Shown here piece after piece: positions 1-5,017 of a DNA stretch of 5,451 nt. A model generated the notes under the pieces. That model saw nothing but the letters and a program-made list of their open reading frames with translations, ran no database searches and was not told where the DNA came from. A program made the position numbers and the translations under genes. Position 1 is the first letter of the stretch. Every line of letters begins with the position of its first letter. The stretch lies in the NCBI GenBank assembly GCA_012514865.1, contig JAAYZO010000638.1, positions 1 to 5,451 of the forward strand. Direction: 5' to 3'. This DNA is from Lentisphaerota bacterium. Its GTDB lineage: Bacteria > Verrucomicrobiota > Lentisphaeria > Oligosphaerales > JAFGRS01.

Positions 1-166
1 GTGCGCGCACCATAGGCTGGGGGCTGGAGGAACTGGCCTCCTCCTGCGGCCTGCCTGTCGGCTGCAGAGAGCGGCGAGGGCTTCGGCCTCCTGCCTGAGC
101 CGCCGCTCGATGGCCTTCATTCGGCGGTTGTCGTGACCGGCCTCGCTGGGCCGCATGCGCCCGTGA
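1..166. other. No confident gene; possible transposase debris
   Basis: No complete gene is visible here. On the minus strand a frame is open from about 201 to the window start. It encodes a basic and acidic stretch including the motif KAIERRLRQEAEAL (roughly 78-120). This loosely resembles the charged helical segment of some IS4/IS1634-type transposases, but the resemblance is weak and no catalytic motif can be seen. It lies opposite and just left of a DUF6788-like remnant, so mobile-element debris is the best guess. It could equally be non-coding. Confidence 0.2.
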
Positions 167-397
167 TCACTCTCCCGACAGGCCCGCTCCCGCGGCAGCA
201 GCTACTCCCAGGTCAGCTACAGCCGCGCCGGGAAGTTGCACTGCGACCACGTGCGCCCCGACTATGAGCCGGTGGTCCGTGCCGAGATCGAGGCCTACAG
301 GAGGTGCCGCGAGCTTACCCGCCTATGGATCGACCTGGAAATGGAGCTCTCCAGGCTCAAGCAACGACGCGCGGACGGCGGGAAGGGCAGCGCCTGA
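167..397 (+). pseudogene. DUF6788-like (IS-associated) C-terminal remnant
   Basis: This frame is open from just after a TGA at 164-166 to a TGA at 395-397 and encodes about 76 residues. It reads RGSSYSQVSYSRAGKLHCDH, then VRPDYEPVVRAEIEAYRRC, then LTRLWIDLEMELSRLK. The order is Y-x-Q-x-S-Y, then G-K, then V-R, then an E-x-Y-R-R helix, then W-I-D-L-x-x-E-L-S-x-L. From memory this is the layout of small DUF6788-type proteins encoded beside transposases. No start codon with a ribosome binding site begins the frame, and the usual N-terminal part is missing, so it is probably a truncated relic. No matching transposase follows it. The family assignment is by eye only. Confidence 0.45.
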
Positions 398-597
398 AGC
401 CGGCCATAGACGGATAGTCCACCAAACCGGCTTGCCGGGGTGGGGAATATCCGTCACAGCTCGAAACGCTTCGCGTTGCCCAGACAGGAGGACGTTCGCG
501 TGTCGAGAAAAGCGCAGGAACCCCTTGACTTTCAGTAAGGAACTCTGACCCCGACGCGACGGCGTGGCGTGCCCTCGTGGGAAAACGGGCCGTTCGG
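398..597. other. Non-coding stretch with possible repeat relic
   Basis: No gene is supported here. The stretch lies downstream of both flanking reading frames, which converge on it. Around 509-553 there is a less GC-rich patch containing AGGAACCCC, then CTTGACTTTC, then AAGGAACTCTGACCCC. The AGGAAC core occurs twice, near 510 and 538. It resembles the GGGGTCAGAGTTC-type end repeats left by small transposons or REP-like elements, but only one copy is present. No clear terminator hairpin with a T-run is visible. Confidence 0.25.
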
Positions 598-1353
598 TCA
601 GGAATCCAGAGCGCTCATCAGTGCCGCGGTTGCGACGGAAGATCCCCCCATCATCTCGACCATGAGCGTCGCCTGGGCGGTCTGTTCCAAGGTGTGCCGC
701 GTCTGTGCCGACTCCATGCCGGTCACCGCATCCCGCACAAGGATGCACTCGTAGCCCTCGCGCCGCATGTCCCATAGACCGAATTCCCTCTGCAGGATGC
801 AGGCGTTGTTGTGGAAACCCGCATAGAGCAGGAAAAGCAGGCCTTCCCGGTGGAGCACCTCCCGCAATTCGTCCCGCGAACCGATGACCGCCTCGCCGGC
901 CAGCGGGCGCAAGGCCGGATGGAAATCACGGTCACTGCTCGCCTGACGCCGCACCTCTTGGTGCCGCGGACCCGCCGGACGGCGATAGGACGCGTAAGCT
1001 CCGCGCCGGTGGATGAAGTCTTCCGGCGGCCACGGGCGGGCAGGTGGCGCGGGCGGCACCGGGCGCCCGAGATACTTCGACGTCACCGGCTCCGATGGGG
1101 CGTGGATCACGGCCAGTCCGGCTCGCCGGCAAGCCGCGATGAGCGGCGCCAGCTTGGTGTGGATGACCTGCTCGTTTCGCGCTTGGGTGTCGGCCAGATA
1201 GTGACTATTCCAGCCGTCGACCACCACGAGCCCGACTTGTTCGACGGGGACTTCCCACTCCAACTCGAGATAGCGGCCGTATTCCTCGGTCAGGGGCAAC
1301 GGCTCCGGCGAGACGAAGTCGTAATAGCGCAGGCGCAGTGGAATACTTGACAT
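598..1353 (-). CDS. Isochorismatase-fold cysteine hydrolase
   Basis: The 251-residue product is a cytosolic cysteine hydrolase of the isochorismatase superfamily, whose members hydrolyse small amides or related bonds; its substrate is not predictable. A beta strand ends in the candidate catalytic Asp, VVVDGWNSH (Asp46). A second strand follows (LAVIHAPSEPV, about 80-90). The nucleophile-loop motif is YAGFHNNACILQRE with Cys185. The C-terminal strand and helix YECILVRDAVTGMES lies at 201-215. Length suits the family. The Lys of the usual Asp-Lys-Cys triad is not obvious: after EAVI (154-157) comes GSRDEL where Lys is expected. The ATG at 1353 has only a weak purine-rich AGAGAGA four bases upstream. 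The start lies 16 bases after the stop of the amidohydrolase remnant, which suggests they were once co-transcribed. With that partner cut, its promoter may be lost. Confidence 0.85.
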   Translation of the reverse strand: MSSIPLRLRYYDFVSPEPLPLTEEYGRYLELEWEVPVEQVGLVVVDGWNSHYLADTQARNEQVIHTKLAPLIAACRRAGLAVIHAPSEPVTSKYLGRPVPPAPPARPWPPEDFIHRRGAYASYRRPAGPRHQEVRRQASSDRDFHPALRPLAGEAVIGSRDELREVLHREGLLFLLYAGFHNNACILQREFGLWDMRREGYECILVRDAVTGMESAQTRHTLEQTAQATLMVEMMGGSSVATAALMSALDS

Positions 1354-1369
1354 AATGTCTCTCTGTTTA

Positions 1370-1555
1370 TCAGCGGATCATGGCCGCCGCATGGCCTCGG
1401 GCGATCATTGCTTTGTCCGCGTCGGGCAGGGTCGGCGAGGCAAGGAGCAGCACGTTGGACCGCGCGTAGAGGACCGGCTCGGCGATGCCGAAGACCAGTC
1501 GGTCGGCCGGGATGACCCGCGTGACCTTGGCCAGAACGTCCATAGGCTTGGCTGT
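1370..1555 (-). pseudogene. Amidohydrolase-like C-terminal fragment
   Basis: The last 60 or so codons of a gene are readable, ending at a TGA at 1370-1372. The visible pattern is MDVLAKVTRVIPADRLVFG, then EPVLYARSNVLLL, then LPDADKAMIARGHAAAMIR. This is the typical tail of amidohydrolase-2 (COG2159-like) TIM-barrel enzymes: a G/P-A-D-R-L-x-F-G strand, a P-x-x-x-x-x-S helix, then L-x-x-x-D-x-x-x-I-x-x-x-N/H-A. The usual Asp of the FGSD-type motif is not present (FGIAEP). All upstream metal-binding motifs are absent. To the left of about 1555 on this strand the sequence becomes a kelch gene in another frame, so the fragment cannot be active. It lies immediately upstream of the cysteine hydrolase. 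Confidence 0.55.
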
Positions 1556-1560
1556 TGCCT

Positions 1561-1941
1561 TCAGAAAGACCATTCCTGCGGCGGCTGCCACGACCAGACC
1601 TCGCTGTTGACCGGCTCGGCATGGCCTCCGGCAATCCAGATCCTGTCCCGGAACACGTAGGTCGCCGGCTGGTGGCGCCGGCTCCAGGTCTTTGCGCACT
1701 TCACCTCGGTCCAATCACGCCCATCGGCCGTGAACCAGATGTCGTTCTTGAGCGTTTCCTGGTTGTCCCGCTTCCAGTCGGAAACTCCACCCATGATCCA
1801 GATCCGTCCGCGGAAGACCGCATAGCCATGGCAGACGCGCGGGGACCAACCGGCTTCCCCCTCCAGCGTCCACTCGATGCCGTCCAACGAGGACCACACG
1901 TTGCTGCTGGTCTCGCCACCGGGCAGATCACGCCCGCCCAT
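1561..1941 (-). pseudogene. Kelch-repeat beta-propeller fragment
   Basis: The 126-residue frame contains two full kelch-type blades and part of another. It begins MGGRDLPGGETSSNVWSS, continues RGRIWIMGG (about 44-52), NDIWFTADGRDWTEV (about 66-80) and RDRIWIAGG (about 98-106), and ends NSEVWSWQPPQEW. The repeat is an I-W-I-x-G-G strand, a variable loop, an N-x-V/I-W strand, then D-G-x-x-W-T. Kelch propellers normally need five to seven blades, so about two thirds of the protein is missing. Upstream, the same frame reads LSKWLMGG, which continues the blade, but a TGA precedes it by a few codons. The ATG used as a start therefore lies inside a blade and is probably not genuine. The C-terminus may be natural. 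The substrate or role is unknown. Confidence 0.6.
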
Positions 1942-2102
1942 CAGCCACTTGCTTAGTCATGATGTTTGCTTTGCCTAGATGAAGAGGTGGTCTTCAGCGT
2001 TTGGCACGGCGCGATAGTTGTGGACCGCTTAAGTCCCTGATAGGCACATCTCTGGCTGACGCCAGCGGCGAGCCACGGTTGGCCCCGCCGCGGCCCTGCC
2101 GA
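1942..2102. other. Intergenic stretch, no gene seen
   Basis: This is the gap between the broken kelch fragment and the end of the AraC-type regulator. It contains two short hairpins: TGAAGA-GGTGG-TCTTCA (1980-1996) and CTGGC-TGAC-GCCAG (2052-2065). Neither is followed by a T-run on the minus strand, so neither is a convincing terminator for the regulator gene. No further kelch blade sequence can be read here in any minus frame, so the break in that gene lies near 1955. Confidence 0.4.
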
Positions 2103-3311
2103 TCACCACGGTCCAGACCCAGCGCTCGCGGTGGCGGAGGGCGCTATCCATGTGCCCAGGCCGAGGCGCGCCCGGTAGCGGCGCGGGGTCACCTGGCGGT
2201 AGCGCTTGAAGACTTTGGTGAAGTAGCTTTGGTCCGTGAACCCGGTCCGCAGGGCCACTTCCGCCACCTTGATGCCCTCGCGCGCCAGCAGTTCGGCGGC
2301 CCGGTCCACGCGGATACGGTTGAGCAGCTCCGTGAAGGTGGCGCCGGCTTCCCTGGCAATCAGGCAGGAGAAGTGCGAGGGCGAGACGTGCACCGCGCGG
2401 GCCACGATGTCGCGCGAGATCGGTTCGGCGTAATGCCGCTCCATGTAGGCCATGGCCTCGGTCAGGACACTGCCGGGATCGCGGCGCCGGTTCTTCTCGA
2501 TGGCGTCCATCATGTGTTCGAGCGTGCGGGCGAGCCACCCGGCAAGGACCTCCAGCGAGTGGATCTCGGACAGGTCGGACATGCACTTGAAGTTGGCGCC
2601 CAGCAGCGCCTCCGGACTGCCCCCGGCCTCGACCGCAGTACGGCACATGCTGACCACCAGTTCCATGAAGATGCTCTTGACGAGGTGCAGGCGGTCGCCG
2701 GCGTGGCAGTGGATGATCATCAGGATGCGGTTGAGGATCTCGCGGGCTTCGCTGCGGTCGCCGCTGCGGATCGCGGAGAACAGGGCCGGCTCCTCGCGCA
2801 GGTAGAGTGTTCGGATCGTGTTGCGGCTGGCAGTTTTGTAGGAATGGATGGCGTAGGCCCGCTGTTGTTCGTCGACGTATTCACGGCGCCGCAGTTCCAG
2901 TTCGGCCGCGTTCGTCAGGTTGAACTGCTCGGCCAGTTCCCGGAGTTCCACGCAGGCGCGGCGCAGGTCGGGGACCGGCCGCTCCGGGTTGGGTGTGAAC
3001 GCATCCGCCTCCGCCAGGCTGGCCAGGAGGCCGCCTGTGACCTCGCGGTTGTGCATCAGCGGCACGGCCCAGAGCAGTCGGTTACCGGGGCAGAACGACA
3101 CCGTCGGTTCGCCCCATCGCCGCGTTTCCCGCAGTGCCACCAGCCGCGCCTCGATGCATGCCGGACGGTTGCAGCCGTCGCACGGCGGACACCCCAGTGC
3201 CACGACCCCGTCACGGTTCACCGCACAGACGGCGACTGGCCAGGCTCGCGTGTAGTCGCGGACCAGTGCCGCAAACGTGTTTCGGTCCATGCTCAGTGTC
3301 GGCCCGTCCAT
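2103..3311 (-). CDS. AraC-family regulator with PocR-like sensor
   Basis: The 402-residue product is a cytosolic DNA-binding regulator. Residues about 10-100 resemble a PocR-type sensory domain, a family proposed to sense simple hydrocarbon derivatives. It has AVCAVNRDGVVALG, then a Cys cluster CPPCDGCNRPAC (41-52), then SFCPGNRLLWAVPLM with Cys74 and a GGLLA strand. Residues about 150-275 form a helical linker common in such regulators. The C-terminal AraC domain (about 284-381) has both helix-turn-helix units: ISRDIVARAVHVSPSHFSCL, then IKVAEVALRTGFTDQSYFTK followed by the signature F-K-R-Y-R-x-V-T-P-R-R-Y-R. A 20-residue tail follows. The ATG at 3311 has AGAGGA 14 bases upstream, which is rather far; the ATG at 3290 is an alternative. 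It is divergent from the methyltransferase gene and is its likely regulator. The inducer is unknown. Confidence 0.9.
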   Translation of the reverse strand: MDGPTLSMDRNTFAALVRDYTRAWPVAVCAVNRDGVVALGCPPCDGCNRPACIEARLVALRETRRWGEPTVSFCPGNRLLWAVPLMHNREVTGGLLASLAEADAFTPNPERPVPDLRRACVELRELAEQFNLTNAAELELRRREYVDEQQRAYAIHSYKTASRNTIRTLYLREEPALFSAIRSGDRSEAREILNRILMIIHCHAGDRLHLVKSIFMELVVSMCRTAVEAGGSPEALLGANFKCMSDLSEIHSLEVLAGWLARTLEHMMDAIEKNRRRDPGSVLTEAMAYMERHYAEPISRDIVARAVHVSPSHFSCLIAREAGATFTELLNRIRVDRAAELLAREGIKVAEVALRTGFTDQSYFTKVFKRYRQVTPRRYRARLGLGTWIAPSATASAGSGPW

Positions 3312-3378
3312 CGTCGTCGTCGCCGTCCTCTGGGGCTACCGTGCTCTGGCCACAGTGAGGCCCCGCCATGATGACGCC

Positions 3379-3407
3379 ATTATCGTACAAAACTACCAAA
3401 ACTTCAA
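3379..3407 (-). promoter_or_regulatory. Predicted sigma70 promoter of the AraC gene
   Basis: On the minus strand TTGAAG (3402-3407) is followed after exactly 17 bases by GATAAT (3379-3384). The matches to TTGACA and TATAAT are four and five of six. The site lies in the only AT-rich patch of the divergent region. It predicts a transcript start near 3371 and a leader of about 60 bases before the ATG at 3311. Confidence 0.6.
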
Positions 3408-3439
3408 ACCGTAGTCCAAGACATGCCCATGCTTTTGGT
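3395..3439. promoter_or_regulatory. Inverted repeat between the divergent promoters
   Basis: ACCAAAA (3395-3401) is an exact inverted copy of TTTTGGT (3433-3439), with 31 bases between them. The left arm sits in the spacer of the regulator's promoter, next to its -35. The right arm sits in the spacer of the methyltransferase promoter, next to its -10. A dimeric regulator holding both arms could control both promoters. A 7-base match in an AT-rich patch can occur by chance, so this is a candidate operator only. Confidence 0.3.
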
Positions 3440-3446
3440 TTATTAT
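3418..3446 (+). promoter_or_regulatory. Predicted sigma70 promoter of the methyltransferase gene
   Basis: AAGACA (3418-3423) and TATTAT (3441-3446) are separated by 17 bases. The -10 matches five of six positions; the -35 matches four of six and lacks the TT. A weak -35 is what one expects of a promoter that needs an activator such as an AraC protein. The predicted transcript start near 3453 gives a leader of about 88 bases before the ATG at 3541. Confidence 0.5.
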
Positions 3447-3483
3447 GGTTGGCATTGATGGTGTAGGCATGGCGTTGTGCAGC

Positions 3484-3506
3484 GCGGGCGACGATTGGGC
3501 GCCCGC
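3484..3506 (+). promoter_or_regulatory. Leader hairpin upstream of the methyltransferase
   Basis: GCGGGCG (3484-3490) pairs perfectly with CGCCCGC (3500-3506) across a 9-base loop. It lies in the predicted leader, 34 bases before the start codon. No T-run follows it, so it is not a standard terminator. It may affect message stability or translation. I see no B12-box, so a cobalamin riboswitch is not supported. Confidence 0.35.
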
Positions 3507-3540
3507 TTCAGGAACCGCAGAACCAGCAAGGGCACGGACG

Positions 3541-4911
3541 ATGAAACGTCGCGACATTCTGCTTGCCGCCATTCGCAATCAGCAGACCCCGCGCGCCGCC
3601 TGGGTGCCGTTTGTCGGCGTGCATGGCGCCAAGCTGATCCACAAGACCGCCACCGAGTACCTGCAGTCGGCCGACCTGATCGTGCAGGGCTTGAAGCGCG
3701 CCAACGAGATCTACCGTCCCGACGGCCTGCCGATCGCGTTCGACCTGCAGATCGAGGCCGAAATCCTCGGTTGCCATCTGCACTGGGCCGACGAAGTCCC
3801 GCCCAGCGTCACGACCCACCCGTTGTCTTCCTGCAAGATTGCGGACCTGCCTGCGTACGACGCCGGCAAGGGCCGATTGCCGGTGGTCCTCGAGGCCCTC
3901 GACATCATGAAGCGGGATCTGGGGGACGAGATCGCGCTCTACGGCCTGATCTGCGGACCTTTCACCCTGGCCCTGCACCTGTTCGGCAATGACATCTTCC
4001 TCGACATGTTCGATAAGCCCGAAGAGGTCAAAGAGGTCGTTTCGTACTGCGCCGACATCGGGATCACGACCGCCGGTTACTACCTGGACCATGGGGCCGA
4101 CGTGATCGCGGTCGTGGACCCCATGACCAGCCAGATTTCGCCGGCGCATTTCGGGGAGTTCGTGGCGCCGTACGTGAACCGCGTGTTCGACTTCGTGCGC
4201 TCACGGCAATCCCTGTCGTCGATCTTCGTCTGCGGTGACGTCACGCGCAATCTCGAGGTCATGTGCCAGACGCGCGCCGACAACATCTCCGTGGACGAGC
4301 AGATCAACATGGCGACCCTGCGCGAACTCTGCGGCCGGACCGGCAAGTCCTTCGGTGGCAACATCAAGCTTACGGCTGTCCTGCTGCTGGGCGACGAGGA
4401 CGACGCCAAGATGGAGGCGGTCGGGATCCTCGATCAGTGCGGCACCAAGGGCTTTGTCCTTGCCCCCGGCTGCGACCTGCCCTACGCGGTGCCCGAGAAG
4501 AACCTGGAAGCCGTCGCCACCATGGCCCTGGACGAGTACCGGCGCCAGGTCGCGCGCGAAACCCTGCACTGCAAGACGAGCGACAGCTTCGACGATATCC
4601 AACTGCCCGACTACCAGGCGCGCAACGCGGTCGTCATCGACGTCATCACGCTGGATTCGACGTCCTGTGCGCCGTGTCAGTACATGTTGGAGGCGGTGCA
4701 GAAGGCGGCGAATACCACGCCGGTGCGCGTCTTCATCAACGAGCACAAGATCAAGGTGCGGCAGGGTATCGGCATGATGGTCAAGCTGGGCGTCAAGAAC
4801 CTGCCGACCATCTGCATCGACGGCGAGATCAAGTTTGCCTCCATGATCCCGGACCAGAAGACCCTGGTCGGCGCCATCGAAGCTGCCGCTCGCGCTAAGA
4901 TGCAGGGCTGA
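3541..4911 (+). CDS. URO-D/MtaA-type methyltransferase with thioredoxin domain
   Basis: The 456-residue product has a URO-D fold domain (about 1-340) of the corrinoid methyltransferase branch (MtaA/MtbA/CmuA-like), which moves methyl groups between a corrinoid protein and a thiol or pterin. Visible motifs are MKRRDILLAAI at the start, IEAEILGC (71-78), GPFTLAL (139-145), IAVVDP (189-194), FVCGD (229-233), NISVDEQ (248-254), FGGNIKL (271-277) and APGCDLP (308-314). In MtaA/MtbA a His-X-Cys and a later Cys bind zinc; here Cys231 and Cys311 remain but the His is Phe229. Residues about 362-452 form a thioredoxin-like domain with STSCAPCQY (Cys376, Cys379) and a likely cis-Pro in NLPTICIDG (Pro422). 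AAGGG eight bases upstream supports ATG 3541; an in-frame ATG at 3445 overlaps the -10. The acceptor, donor and corrinoid partner are not in the window. True haem-pathway HemE is unlikely. Confidence 0.85.
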   Translation: MKRRDILLAAIRNQQTPRAAWVPFVGVHGAKLIHKTATEYLQSADLIVQGLKRANEIYRPDGLPIAFDLQIEAEILGCHLHWADEVPPSVTTHPLSSCKIADLPAYDAGKGRLPVVLEALDIMKRDLGDEIALYGLICGPFTLALHLFGNDIFLDMFDKPEEVKEVVSYCADIGITTAGYYLDHGADVIAVVDPMTSQISPAHFGEFVAPYVNRVFDFVRSRQSLSSIFVCGDVTRNLEVMCQTRADNISVDEQINMATLRELCGRTGKSFGGNIKLTAVLLLGDEDDAKMEAVGILDQCGTKGFVLAPGCDLPYAVPEKNLEAVATMALDEYRRQVARETLHCKTSDSFDDIQLPDYQARNAVVIDVITLDSTSCAPCQYMLEAVQKAANTTPVRVFINEHKIKVRQGIGMMVKLGVKNLPTICIDGEIKFASMIPDQKTLVGAIEAAARAKMQG

Positions 4912-4942
4912 GGTGTGGCGAACCGCCGCGACGCATGCCGGC

Positions 4943-4959
4943 GCCCGGCAACGCCGGGC
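4943..4959 (+). other. GC-rich hairpin in the intergenic gap
   Basis: GCCCGGC (4943-4949) and GCCGGGC (4953-4959) form a perfect 7-base stem with an AAC loop. It starts 31 bases after the methyltransferase stop. No T-run follows, so it may only stabilise the upstream message or attenuate read-through into the GTPase gene. Confidence 0.4.
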
Positions 4960-5017
4960 CAACCCAGCCCGCGAGCGCCGATAGACGGAACGATCCATTC
5001 GCGTGGGGGTGTTGCGT

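Noticed and set aside
811..1350. Plus-strand open frame opposite the cysteine hydrolase
   Set aside because: It has no motif or ribosome binding site support, and the minus strand carries the VVVDGWN and NNACI motifs of a real enzyme.
3311..3322. TCG triplet run (four copies) next to the regulator's start
   Set aside because: It is too short to treat as a meaningful repeat in GC-rich DNA.
2001..3371. Long plus-strand open frame (456 codons) opposite the AraC gene
   Set aside because: It shows no recognisable motif and has a composition typical of the antisense of GC-rich genes, while the minus strand encodes a clear AraC domain.
3445..3540. Possible 32-residue N-terminal extension of the methyltransferase
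   Set aside because: The upstream ATG overlaps the predicted -10 and lacks a ribosome binding site. The family start MKRRDILLAAI and an AAGGG site fit ATG 3541.
3311..3540. Cobalamin riboswitch in the divergent leader
   Set aside because: No B12-box or multi-stem core could be recognised, only a simple 7-base hairpin. GCCACAGTG at 3349-3357 is only superficially similar.
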